Assembly: GCF_019320115.1 (NCBI RefSeq) | Contig: NC_089594.1 | Location: 20,010,262 to 20,074,261, forward strand | Reading direction: 5' to 3' | DNA: 64,000 bases | Origin: Miscanthus floridulus | Taxonomy: Eukaryota > Streptophyta > Magnoliopsida > Poales > Poaceae | Shown: positions 1 through 12,630 of the stretch, one piece after another | How positions within the stretch are numbered: the stretch's first letter is position 1 | Layout of the letters: the number at the start of each line of letters is the position of its first letter | The notes under the pieces: generated by a model | What the model was told of the DNA's origin: nothing | Database searches by the model: none | Seen by the model: the letters and a program-made list of their open reading frames with translations, nothing else | Translations under genes and position numbers: made by a program

Positions 1-136
1 AGTTCAAGTCACCTTTTCAACCCATACACAATAAAAAAGATGAGCAAATCATTGCTGAGATTGATAGAATCTGAACAGATACATGTTCTTAAAAGAACAG
101 AAATTTATTTCCATACAGGGTGGCTTCACTGAGCTT

Positions 137-3100
137 ATGCTTGAGCAAATTATGAGCTCACAAGAAGACATTGATGACACAGAAAGGGGTACCATGCAGG
201 TACATAATTACAAAACAAACATGTTCAAAATTACTAGTGCTACATTGTGTAATCTTAGCTTAGAACAAGTGCAATTTCTAAAATAATTATTACAGGTACA
301 TGAAGCAACACAAGGATCGTTAACAGGCATGCTAATTGCAAATGACATGAATGCTCTTGAAGAAACCTTAGCACCCCAACCAGATTCATCAATATCAGAC
401 TCAAGGATGGCATACCAGGTACATGTCCACAAACACAACAATTTGCCACACATGCATCAGCAAAATTGCTTGAATACAAGTAATGCACTACAACCATCAA
501 ACAAAGAAGAATTGACTTATCTGTGTACAACACATGATTTTGGTGATCACTATGATGAAGAAATACCAAGCTTTCTCCAGGACATACCTGAAAATGAAAA
601 TCATCATTGGCAAATTGACATATTAAACAACATGCACATTGATGAGGTAAACAGAAAAAAATTATTCTTTTCTACACCTATTTCAGTGCGCAGTGAATGT
701 TTACAAATGCAAAACACCAATGATCTAAAAAACTACACACTGCTAATAACATATTTACATGAACAAGAACTCACAGCGTCAGAAAATGGCTTCAGCAGCA
801 TCAATGCACCAATATCAAGAACCACAGAGGCTGCGTCAACTGCAACAGAAGATGAACACAATTCCAATGACAACCAATTCCTGATAGAAGAGGAGATTGA
901 TGAATTCATCATCGCAGAGCAGGTTGCTGCATCAGAAGGAAATAATGGGCCCATTGACAGCGCATACACACCTCAGCCGCTACAGAAGTTTGAGAGTAGA
1001 GCAGCTGCCGAACACTTCTGCAGGTTCTATGCTTTTCTGGCTGGCTTCAAATTTGCTGTAAAACATTCAATGAGGACAACACCTAAGAAGAGAGACAACG
1101 AGATTATAAGAGTAGAATTGAAATGCACCCATTCAGGCAAAGCACATCAACAAAAGTCCACTGAAGAAGAAGAAGCAGAGGTAGATAAGCAGATTGGAAA
1201 GAAGACATCAGCCAAAAGGAACACCAGTGTCCAGGGAAAATCAGAATGTACTTGTACAATAACACTGAGGGAGGAACGGGCAGGAGGTCCATGGTTCATA
1301 ATGCATCAAGATTTGGATCACAACCATGAACTACGACCTGGAGACCGGGACACACTGTTCTCAGGGCACAAATACATGACTGATATGGAGAAGGGGCTGA
1401 TCAGGACGCTAAATGACAACAACATCCCGACAAGACAAATGGTGAGCATACTGTCATACCCACTGTTCGCCTAAACGGTCGTTTAGCCCGTTTAAACACC
1501 GTGTAAACGCTACACGGTGGTGCGCCATTTTCGTTTAATCACCCGTTTATCCCGTTTAATTGGCCATTTAGCCCGTTTAATGGGACGTTTTGCCCGAATA
1601 ATGGCTAAATGGTAGGTGACCGACTATTTACCGTTTAGCGTTTAGGAAAACACTGGTCATACCTCAGAGGAGGACCCACAGCCCTGCCGATGAAGAAGAA
1701 GGACATCAGCAACTTCAGGACAAAAATCAACAGAGAGATCAAGGCCTCAGACATGACAAAGGTGCTGGATTACTTTAGAAAGAGGCAGACTGAAGACCCG
1801 TCCTTCTTCTACAAGCTAGACCTGGATGAAGAAAGGAGAGTCAGAAACCTATTTTGGGCAGACGGTTGCTCAATCGAGTATTACAAAGAGTATGGTGAAT
1901 GTATAAGCTTCGACACCACCTTCATGACAAACAGATACAACCTTCCCTTCTCTCCATTCGTGGGCATAATGGGGCACGCACAAAGTTGTTTGTTTGGCTG
2001 CACCTTCCTGCATGATGAGACAATAGAAACTTTTCTGTGGGTCTTTGAAACATTCTTGGAAGCGATGGGAGGGAAGCACCCAGTGACGGTAATAACTGAC
2101 CAGGACAAAGCGATGAAATCTGCAATTCAGCTAGTATTTAGCAATGCAACTCACAGAAACTGCCTGTTCCATATCAAGAGCAAGTGTTACAACAGAAACA
2201 CAAAGGTCTTCTCACAACATGAAGGCCTATATGAGGATTTTGAGGATATAATAAACAATAGCCTCATAATTGAAGAGTTTGAAACCTTGTGGGTGAAGAT
2301 GATCGAAGACAAGAATCTGCAGAATAACAAGTACATGACTAAAATGTGGCAAACGAGGCACAGGTTCATTCCTGTCTACTTCAAGCATGACTTCTTCCCA
2401 TTCATCCAAACCACATCCAGAAGCGAGTCCATGAACTCGAGGATGAAGGACAATGTTGGGCCGACATATAGCATGATGGGCTTCATACGAGAATACGACC
2501 GTGTCATTGAAACAATCAACAAAAACGAGAGGCTAGAAGAAAGCTACAGCAACCAGAAAACACCCAAGGAATTTATTTTTGGGTACACAATTGAACAACA
2601 AGCTGCTGAGCTGTACAACCAGAACATATTCAGGAAGTTCCAGGTACAGCTGAAGGGAACAGCAAGGTTAAGCTACAAGGAGACTGAGGAAGGGAAAACT
2701 TTTGAGGTCTGGCCCAAGAGCAACCAAATCCACAATGTGCACAGAATCAGGAGATATACAGTTCAGACTGATCTGATAGAGGGAAATGAAGAATTCAGCT
2801 GCATCTGTGCAAAGTTCAGCAAAGATGGAATTCTTTGCTCACATATCCTAAAAGTGATCATTGAGAAGGAAATAAGCACAATTCTAGAAAAATACATAAA
2901 GGATAGGTGGAGAAAGAAGAGCACAAGAGTGCATGTTAGAAGAGAGCAAGAGGAGACCCTTGCAACAAGTGCATTGCTGAGGTTCAATGTGCTGTCCAGG
3001 AAGTCAGCAATCCTGAATTCAAAAGGATCAAAAACTGAGAAATCAATGGAGTACCTCTTGTCCAAGTTCAGCAAGCTGGATGTCAAACTGGATGTGCTTT

Positions 3101-3669
3101 TTGGCACCCAGCAGACAATTGATGGTAACAATCAGCAACAAGGTCATGAGGAAGGACACAGCAGGCAACAAGAACAAGTGATGGAAGATGGCTACAGTAT
3201 GGTGGATCTAGAAGAAAGTGATGAATCAGAGACAGACATTCAGGACCCAGAAAGAATAAAGACAAAGGGAAGGCTAGAAATCCCAAAGAGATTCAGGACA
3301 AGAATAGAATATTTTGAGAGGAAAAGGTTGGAGCAAGAGAAGAAGAAGAAGGCAGCTGAAGAAAAGAAGAAGGCAGCTAAAGAAAGGAAGAAGGCGACTG
3401 AAGAAAGAAAGAAGGCGACCGCAGAAAGAAAGATGGCAGCTGCGCAAAGAAAGATGGTGGCTACAGAAAGAAAGAAAAACAAGAAACCCAAAGACAAGGA
3501 CAGTACAGCAGGTAACCCTGCACTACAAAATTACACAATGATTTGAAACCAAAAACTACAACTTAAATGCATTTACAACCAATTATTATTCACAGGATCC
3601 CTAGTGAAGCCTCAGAAAAAGAGAAGAAAGGAGACAACAGCAGCTCCAACAGAACCAAGTTCATCATGA
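137..3669 (+). pseudogene. FAR1/FRS-like MULE transposase gene, interrupted by a MITE
   Basis: The product is a FAR1-related, Mutator-type transposase or a transcription factor derived from one. Deduced exons are 137-199, 296-1460, 1664-3511 and 3596-3669. Without the inserted DNA at 1461-1663 the phases agree and give about 1,049 codons. The order is an acidic N-terminus, a FAR1 DNA-binding region (about residues 250-370), a MULE core (about 485-590) with the FDTTF and TDQDKAM aspartates and the CLFH motif, the typical RSESMNS stretch, a SWIM zinc finger (about 785-812, CICAKF..LCSHIL), and a Lys/Glu-rich coiled-coil-like tail at 3330-3480. The start at 137 is the first ATG of an exon that splices in phase; earlier exons may lie to the left of the window. 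The last intron (3512-3595) follows GT..AG. The inserted MITE puts a stop at 1472-1474, so this copy looks broken unless the insert is spliced out. Family assignment is strong; whether it is host gene or transposon is open. Confidence 0.85.
1461..1655. mobile_element. hAT-type MITE in an exon of the FAR1-like gene
   Basis: The 195-bp insert begins CACTGTTCGCCTAAACG and its end reads, on the other strand, CAGTGTTTTCCTAAACG. These are 17-bp imperfect terminal inverted repeats. An exact 8-bp duplication, GTCATACC, lies at 1453-1460 and 1656-1663. Eight-bp duplications and CA(G/C)TG ends fit the hAT superfamily. The interior repeats motifs such as GTTTAGCCCGTTTAA. Deleting the element with one duplication makes the flanking FAR1 reading frames join exactly, which proves it is a later insertion. 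Confidence 0.9.
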
Positions 3670-4245
3670 TGATTACATAGAAGGACTTGATGTCAATTGT
3701 ATTGGCAAAATCATTTATGTCATTCTTGTAATCAGTAGGATATTCTGAAAATCTACTTTAAATTATGCCTGGACCTCTAATTGCAAATGATGAGAACTAC
3801 AATTACAGTACCAAGTACTAGCAATTTACAGTAAGCGTTTTTGCAATTTATAAACTAGCATTTGCAGTACCTGTACAAACTTCATCATATGGCACTACAC
3901 TTCAGCATACGATCTTGGGACAAGCACCACCATATCCTGCAGCAAAATTCTTGCACTTGTCTTTGCTATAATAGGTTAGTAGACTAAAACAGATTTGATA
4001 AAAAAAACCTAAGAAACAGAGGAAGATAACAACTACGAATATGGAAAAAAGAACATTTCACATCAAGCTCCCAACTAAAATAATATAAAACCACCGCAGT
4101 TTAGATTCTTCACTGTAGATTTATCTTTACAACCACTATAGCACCAACAAAAGTGATATCAGGCAATTCCTCACTTACAGATTAGCATGCACTAATACTA
4201 TGAACCTACACACTAAATGACACAAGTCTAGACAAAGCATGCAGC
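3670..4245. other. Spacer between convergent genes
   Basis: This AT-rich stretch lies between the stop of the FAR1-like gene and the stop of the Ulp1-like gene on the opposite strand. It presumably holds both 3' untranslated regions. I see no coding signal or repeat in it. Confidence 0.5.
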
Positions 4246-7200
4246 TCATGCTGACTTGTAGTACTTTTCATAGACCTGAAAAGAAAAATTTTCAAAATAA
4301 CAATCATTTCAAAAGCATGATGGCATAATAAGACAGATGGACATTGCAACTAGTATTACCACTTCATCAAATTCCTGGACTTTAAATCGTCCTTCATCCG
4401 CAGAATTGAATGGACTAGAAAGCATGTCATTGACATATTTGATGCGAAGGTGACAAATATCAGCTTCATTCAACTTGTCCATCATATCAACATTGATAGC
4501 CCAAGCCTCAAGGTTTTTCATAGCAAAAATACCACTATCATTGATCAAGCTGACACAAAGATACAAGAAAAACAAGCCACAAGACAATGAGAACCAAAAA
4601 AGGGTATCATGCATGTTTTTTTTTAAAAAAAGTGTATTACACATACTTCTCATGCTGCTGAGGCACATCTGCAAAGTAAACACGATATCCATGAAACCCA
4701 GAGTCAGGATGACCAGATTCTTTCCAGATTGCAGACAAGTTTTGTACCTAAAAAGACGGCACAATTGCAACACATGTAACAATTACGGGTACATGGAAAA
4801 AACTGCAAAGGATAATCACAATGTATTTGCCAATGTGCTGCTCCTACTTACGAATTCATCACGAACAGCTTTCTCAATAGGTGAGCCTCCTCCATAACAT
4901 AGTGTACAACAATCCAAGATTGCAATCTTTCTCGAACTAAAATAAACAACCACCACGTACCACCGATCAAGGAATAGAATTGGAAAGTACATTTGACATG
5001 AAAATACACAATGGACAAATATAAGTATCAATCAAGCCCTAAATAAGCAATCAATTATACAAAGATTGCTAACTTACATACTGGCTCTGTGACAATGGCC
5101 TTGCGCGGGACGCCCCCCTAAAACATTTGACCGCATTTTCATGTAGCTCCTTCTCCTTGCTATCATTAGGGCCATGATTCCCAATTAAATAATCCTACAC
5201 CATAATAGACTAGTCAATATTAATTTCATATCGTCCGGACATAGAATTGATTGATGAAAACAAAAGATACTTACACCAACTTTCGAGAAGAAATAATGTT
5301 TGTAAGAATTCTTGGGGTGATTCTTATGAAATAACAAATTGCACAGAGCATTCACTACGAAGTAGTGCACATTTCCTTCAGGTTTAAGAGAGCTTGCAAA
5401 GACACTTAACTTAACAATCACATGCCCATAATCAATTACTGTAAGGCTGAAACAAGAATAAAATAACGTCCATTACATCTTTGCTAGCTGCAAATTGACA
5501 AAATTTAATCACCAATGCAGAAAAGAGAGGAGGAATTAACCGAACATAACTTACTTCGAGTGCTCATTGCTATCTGCCATCCTCAAGACAACGCCATACA
5601 AGTCAGCTTCAAGTTTGGACACGGTAATCTTCGAGTGAGGCTTCACAAAAGGACTCAACTGATATTTGCTTGGTATGAAAACCCTCCTTGTACGGTGAAT
5701 AGCAAGCTTTGCACTAGAAGAGCACCAAGGAACTTGGCTTGAAAATGAATCAGACTCATTGTATAAACCATTGCTTCTCAAACCTTTTCCAGAACAGCCA
5801 CCAACAACTGAAACATCTGCAAGGTTTGCAACAGGTGTTGCAACATGTTCCTGCAAACCAATAAACAACAAACACATCAAATTGTTCGAAAAGGACAGCA
5901 AAATACCATATTACATACAAACATATATAATATATCACAGTAGTTGATCAAATTCACCATCAAACATATAAAATACAAACAACATGCATAGTTCCATTGT
6001 ACATGCCATGAGACAAAGATTAAAAGTGTTCCACACATTTACATAAAATAATATACAGTCCCATTCAAATAATATACAGTCCCATTTGTTTTAATAATAA
6101 AAATCATATTGCTTTCCCCTAGGAGTGATTGCAGCTAGAGGCAGAGGACCAACTGGCTCGTCGTCGCTGTCAGAATATTCAGTAAAAGGAACATATTCCA
6201 TACGAATACAGTCCTAGATAAAAAACAGTATTAGTCGCCAAGAAATACCAGGAAATAAGATAACACATAAGATAAGACAGACATAAAAATTCAAAATTTG
6301 AAGCTGAGGCAAAACAATAAACTCCATTCAAACAAAGATGCTTACACTTCCAACATTCTCATTTCTTTCGGCTTCAACAGGTTCCTCATTGCTCACATTA
6401 ACACTTGAAGAAGGTGGAATCTCACTCATCTTATTAACAAATGTCCAACCTTGAGATCCAGACGCAAAGTTGAAGAAGAAGGTGCTCTCAGATTGAAGCT
6501 AAAAAAAGAACAAGTAGAACAAATATGAGTTAAACCTATGAAAACAAAACAAGGCTGCAAAGTTAACTAGAACAATAGCATTAACTACAACTTACATTTC
6601 CACGAAATCCATCATGCAATATATGAACACCTTGGGTCTCCTGTGAAGTAGATGATGGTTTTCAAAAAAGACAAGTGACAATTTTTTCTCTATGGAACCA
6701 CAATAGACAAATGAGCTCGACTGAACGATACAATTCAAAAAAGACAAGTGACAATTTCTATTTTTATGGAATCACAAAGGACGAAGGAGATCGCCTGAAT
6801 AGCACAATTCAACAATGACAAGGGACAATTTTTTTTCTAAGAAAGGACAAAAGACAAATTAGTTCGGCTGAACGACACAATTGAAAGAAAACAAGTAACA
6901 ATTTCTTTTTTTATGGAAAGACAATTGACAAATCACCTCACCTGAATTGCAAAATTCAACAAGGAAAAAATTACAAAAGATTCTCACCATGGAAAAGACT
7001 GCCTGAGACGTAGGAGCCTTGCGTAAATCAGTCCTGGGAACCAACTCAATTGGCTCAGGAGGGACTGAAGAAGAATTTAAACCAACAGGGCGCCTCAGGC
7101 TAGGATCTTCAACAAAATTGCCTAGATCATCCTCATCTTCAAGTATTCGAAAAGGAGAAACACCGGGACTTTTAAAGAACGGAGCCTTCTTAACAGGACC

Positions 7201-10200
7201 TTTCCATTTTCCTGATTAGTCAACAAAAAAATGTGGTCAACATAGCATCCAGCTAAAACGAACTTATAGTAGAAACTACAAATTTGGATGATTAAAGTCA
7301 GGGACATGAATAATCAAATACAAGTAAATCAAAACACTGCAAAAATAAGAGAGGTCATAATTCATAAAGGCAGGTTGCACAGTTCAAACACTATAATTGC
7401 ATGAATACAAAGGTGCAATTTATTAATAAAAAGAATGCAACTTCCAAAACATAGGAACTAACCCTGAACATCCACAGCAGCAGCAGCATTTCCAACCAAA
7501 TCAGCACTAGAACAATCTTGTGCCTTCTTTGCTGCATCAGAAGCATCACCAGATACAACACCGGTACAAAAATGCACAGACTTATCAACCAATGGTATAA
7601 AAATGCACACACTTTCATATATATCATAGATTTGGTAAACATTTATTATCAAAAGCGACACAAACCTGGGGCCTCATCGACCTTATCAACCAACGGGGCA
7701 GATGCAACAGCTGATCTAGCTATCTCCACTTCATCAACAGTATGAGCCAAGGGGGTCAAAGCAGATGGCCTAGATGCTTTGCCTTGCTGCTGCCTTTTAC
7801 TTGGAGACTTAGAGGCCTGCTTTTTCGTTGGAGATTTAGAGGTCTGCGCTGTAGTTTCCTCGACAATAACAGGATCATTTGATGTACTTCCCTTTCCATC
7901 TTTCTTGCGACCAATAGGGGACTTGGAAGTCTTTTTATATGCAACAAACTGAGTCCTCGAAGCCACACCGGTAGGAATAGGAGATGGAGATAAGTTCTTG
8001 TTCCTCTTGCTGGTCCTTGTACCTGCAACACCACCAAAAATTATAAAAGTAAATACCCAAAAGATATATATTGCCACAATATGAAGAAATGAACTCTAAT
8101 CCTAAAACTGTCTTACAGAAAATTAACATACCTTGAGATGATGGCACATTCGAATGGAGAACTTCAGTTAAAGGGGAAGATGCATTCACTGTCTTCTTCG
8201 CTTTCCTTGCACCTAATTCCACAAAAAAAATGAGCATAATAGTACAAGCAAGTACACAAGTTACTTAAATCCAAACAGTACCACGAGATGCTGAGTCTCG
8301 TGAACAGACAATTCCAACTGATGGCGATGAAGTGTCTCTTTTCCTCTTCCCTTTCCTTGCAACTGACTCTGCAAATCAATAAATCCACAAACCAAGGATA
8401 AACAAGTCTTTCAATCCAAGCTCAAACAAATGAAATACAGAATTTAATTCAATCCAACAACAAATAAAAAAAAGAACTTCAGGTACGTTGACCTGCTGGG
8501 TCCTGTGAACCAAGAATCTCAACAGATGGAGATGACGGATTTTGTTTCCTCTTCAAATTCCTTTCACCTGATTCTACAAAAAAACAAATCACAAAGAAAG
8601 AAAATAAAAATTTTAGATAATAAAGAATCATTTCAATTCAATGCTAAAATAATAAAAAACCATTCATCAAAAACAAATTGTACCATGAGCAGAAGAGTTG
8701 TTTGAGGAGATGATCTCAGTTGCCTGCGAAGTACAAAACTGAGTACCAACAACATCATCATACAGACCATCTGATTCGATCTTCTCTGTCACAGATGCTT
8801 CTTCAGTCTTAGTCTCATGTACAACCCCAGATGGATCAACTGCTCTGACAGCTGCATTACTTGGAGCACCAGCCACTCTTTCATCCAAACAATCTCGTGG
8901 AATAGTACCATGACCTGGAGAAGGCGGACACGGGGCAAAGGCACCATAGTCAACATTATCATGTGCTGGAGAGGGCACCCTGGTACCAGACCTCATAGCA
9001 TCATGAGCACCAGCAACATTATGATGAACTCCATCATCAGGATTCTTAGCCTCAGCACGTGCATCATAACCAACACCAGGGTATGCACGATGCATGTACG
9101 TGAACATCTTGGCAACAAGAAGGTCAGGGCTACAGTAACCATGCTTTGCCTGATGATCTTCGTAAAGCCTACACACGTGTAATTTGTCCTGTATAGACAA
9201 GATAATAGTACAATGTCAACCATGTCAAAATTGAATTTACATGAACAGTCAGCAAAAAATAAATGACAAGGAACCCACATCTGCTGGAAGAAAATGACAA
9301 TGCTTATCTAAAAGTTTAAGCAATGCTTTGGTAGCATCTTCCGGCAGGTATTCTCCTACATAGCATGTGTCATCAATTGATTTCACCTGCACGAAACATA
9401 TCCCAGCTCAGATAGTGATCTCAAAAATATATAAACTCAATACAAGACTAACAAGACTACACAGCAAAACACAAGTATAAACGCATGTACTTTATCTCAA
9501 TAACATCAGCAGCCATTCATATTCTCAGTTCTACATATATAATTTACTGTGGTCATAAATGACAAAAGAGGGCACCACCTTGGACAAATCACAAACTGAA
9601 ACAACATATTCAGCATCTTCTACCAAGAACTTACCGGCCGCTTTCCATAAATGTCACCGCAAACACGATCAAAAGAAGAAAATTGCTTGATCATGGACCC
9701 CTTCCAATGCTGGATCCTTGGCAGACTTTGGGGTAACCGATTACTCTCTCCAAAGTTGATGAAATCAAGATAGTAACCCTACAAAACATTTCAAACAACA
9801 TCACTAAAATCAAATCCAGATCAAACACAAATGACAGAATAAATGAAGGCAGCAAGGAAAAAAAGACATACAGCAAGGAAATATCGACAACCCCCAATGG
9901 TGCTTCTTCTCTTCTTTTTGTAGTTCGAAATAGAAGAAAAAATCCAATCATATACAAGCTTGGACCAGTTCCACCCCATGACCCTCTCCTTAGAAACATC
10001 AATCAAGGGGGCCAAATAAAAAGGGCTAGGAAGGGTGCTGGAATTTGCACAAAGGAACGTTGACAGTGCAACCACCATGAAGTACCGGAAAACATCATCA
10101 TCACATAAGGTATCTCTAAGCAGCTTCTGGCCAAACGTCTTGATAAGGGGTAGAGATGACTCTTTGATTGCTGAAAGGAACTGGCTCTTTGTGGATTCAG

Positions 10201-11013
10201 AATAAGCCTGCCTGATATCTTCACCTTCCATTGGGAGGCCCAAGAACAGATGGGCTGACAATGTAGATAAGGGGATTATTTTCCCTCCTACAAGAAAATC
10301 ACTACAGTTCAAGTCCAACTGATCACTGATCCATTGAATAAATCCCTTAGGTGCCGAACAACCATTATACTGTAGTAAGATGCCAAATCCACGATCCCTG
10401 ACTATGTCCTTCTTACGATCATCCAACTAGGCTATAATTTCACCAAAATACTTGCTGTTGAACCTGCTCCCTGCTCTCTCAGAAGTGCTTCCAGTACTAG
10501 TCGCTCTCCCTCTACCCCTCCCTCTCACAGACCTGGTACTCTGAAAACCAATGCAACAAAAACACACACATTAAACAACTTAGTCTATTCAGTCCACTTG
10601 AAGCACAACAAATAATAAACATGAGACATAATGTACCGTTCTAGCACGTGTCTGGACACCACGCTGACTTGCTTTCCCTTTAGAGTCAACAAACTTTGCA
10701 AACTGAAAAAGACAGGATGAGAATCAAACAATCAGAGAAAAATAGACTAAGTTCCGCAAATACCCCTGCAAAGGCCTCTTGCAGATGCTGGAACGTCTTC
10801 ACCATTGATCTTGCATCATAACCCCCATCAACTTCGGTATTTGAGTCCTTAAAAAACCAAACAATCCATATCAGACAAAATATTTCACAATATAGCTTCC
10901 AAAATTAGCATCAACTGCACATAAAAACTTAGTACCTCTAGCTCATTCAAATCATCAGAGCTCGATTCATACTCATCCTCGTTACTATCATAAACATGAT
11001 CTTCATCCTCCAT
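4246..11013 (-). pseudogene. Ulp1-like cysteine protease family gene, probably inactive
   Basis: A long spliced gene of the plant Ulp1 (SUMO-protease-like, C48) type often carried by Mutator-like elements. The start at 11013 opens MEDEDHVYDSNEDEYESS after an acceptor. Exons read clearly include 11013-10936, 10847-10764, 10702-10637, 10540-9872, 9778-9635, 9386-9279 and 9188-8684. Several short basic exons follow (7650-8575), then linker exons at about 7208-6990, 6640-6600, 6515-6345 and 6217-6120. The catalytic region is at about 5850-4246, and the last exon is 4275-4246. The 10540-9872 exon holds the conserved N-terminal region of the family (GFIQWISDQLDL, LFLGLPMEGEDI). The C-terminal exons hold SPFVKPHSKITV, FLDRWYVVVVYF, the Asp of ILDC, and NDSGIFAMKNLEAW. 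Arg stands where the catalytic His is expected and Ser where the catalytic Cys is expected. An in-frame TAG at 10427-10429 splits an otherwise open exon. Family call is firm; small exon borders between 5.9 and 8.6 kb are approximate. Confidence 0.75.
7650..8575 (-). repeat. Four reiterated basic exons of the Ulp1-like gene
   Basis: Four consecutive exons, near 8575-8490, 8372-8282, 8222-8133 and 8024-7665, begin with the same pattern after similar acceptors: G/V-x-R followed by a basic K/R run, then a Ser/Pro segment such as NPSSPSVEI, DTSSPSVGI or NASSPLTEV. The first three are about 85-90 bp each. The fourth is longer and contains further repeats (KTSKSPIG, QTSKSPTKKQ, QASKSPSKRQ). They look like tandem exon duplications coding for a basic linker, perhaps nuclear-localising or DNA-binding. 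Confidence 0.65.
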
Positions 11014-11971
11014 GGCTACACAACTAGCAAACTGTGATTATGAAATCAGTGACAACTTCAATAATGCAGCTTTGCATACACAAGCAAAATAAAGACACAG
11101 TAACAACAAAATGCCATATAAGGACTACTGCAAATGGAGGTTCACATAAAACCAAACAGGTACTTAACATCAACCCAATCCTCACATTACAAGATTCACA
11201 TAAGACAACTGCAACAACACTACATATAAGGGACAATACTACATATGCTGAAAACTATAATTGCAGTGCCATATAAGTGCAATTTACATTATCAGTAATT
11301 GCAAATTGTGAAACTCAATCTAAAATTTGCCTTATTTTCATCACCAGTAGCTAATAATACTAACAGATAACTTGAATGCAGCACATTTCTCATTTTAGGG
11401 CAAACTAACTAACTCCAAACTAGAGTTCAGAGAGGACACACATAATAAGTATGAACAATGATATCTCAAGCACATGGATACAAGTATACAACACAAGCAC
11501 AAGCATACAATGCATACAAGGGTAACACTGAACCCTTAACCACACTAGTCTAGAGTAAAGGCACAAGTATATAATAGTGGCTACCATAGCAGGTTGCTGG
11601 GTTCAGACATATCTAAACCTCTGAACCCCAAAGAACTAAACCTTAATTTGTAATCAGACTGATCGAAATAGCGGACAACTCCTTACCAAAAGCTTCTTAA
11701 AGAAACAGAATATGACCACAAAAGTAATAACACAGAACATGACCAATAAAGGGCAGCTCACTTTACTTAGATTCAAGCAGCATTCTAGAACCCAGTTTAT
11801 GTGTGTGATATCACAAATATCTTATAGATTCACTATACTTCCAGGAATAGGACTCAAGATATGTATGACACCTCAGAAGAAAACTATGATCTCAGTACAG
11901 TTGAAGGGATCAACAAGTGGCAACAAGCACTACAGAAGATGGCTCAAATGAACCAGGTAATAGTTAAATTC

Positions 11972-12057
11972 ACATAAGGCAATGGCCATCCATTGCTCAA
12001 TTGGATACATGGTACACAGAATCTAACCGAGAAACACAGAAAACAAATCCACGCCAC
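11972..12057. repeat. 86-bp direct repeat, copy 1
   Basis: This segment starts ACATAAGGCAATGGCC and ends AAATCCACGCCAC. It recurs at 12545-12630 with only two or three differences. Both copies lie in the leader intron of the Ulp1-like gene, about 570 bp apart. Confidence 0.9.
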
Positions 12058-12544
12058 ACGCAACATGTAGCGACAAATATGTTCCACCGCGAGTGAAAAT
12101 GATGCATCAACACAAGACCTAACCAAAACAAAGTACTGCAACAGATTGCACAGGGTAGTTTAGCACTATTGATGGATCAGGTCCACAAGATTTCCCTTTA
12201 CATCTTGTCACCCACCAAATACCCATTTCCAAGCAAGGGAAAGGGATGTTGAAGTACCATTTCCTCATCAGGAGCTCTGCCCACATAATCAATCAATCAT
12301 CACGAAATCTAGACTGTCCAAATGCATGTCAATAGCTCACCGCGTCAGAATCAACACAAATTTTAAAACCCTGACATAGGCTGAAATCATAACCTACCAG
12401 AACCTACAATTGCTCAAAAGAACAGACAGTCATCTCAAGAGAACAGACACAGCCATGTGCACGGTAGCCGACATAACACAGCAAGACAGACCAAGCTCTG
12501 CTTTAGATCTACAAGCTTGGCAGAAGAATAGAAGCAAAAAACTG

Positions 12545-12630
12545 ACATAAGGCAATGGCCATCCATTGTTCAATTGGATACATGGTACACATAATCTAAC
12601 CGAGAAACACAGAAAACAAATCCACGCCAC
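12545..12630. repeat. 86-bp direct repeat, copy 2
   Basis: Near-identical second copy of the segment at 11972-12057. Same orientation and length; differences include TTGTTCAA for TTGCTCAA and CATAATC for CAGAATC. Confidence 0.9.
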
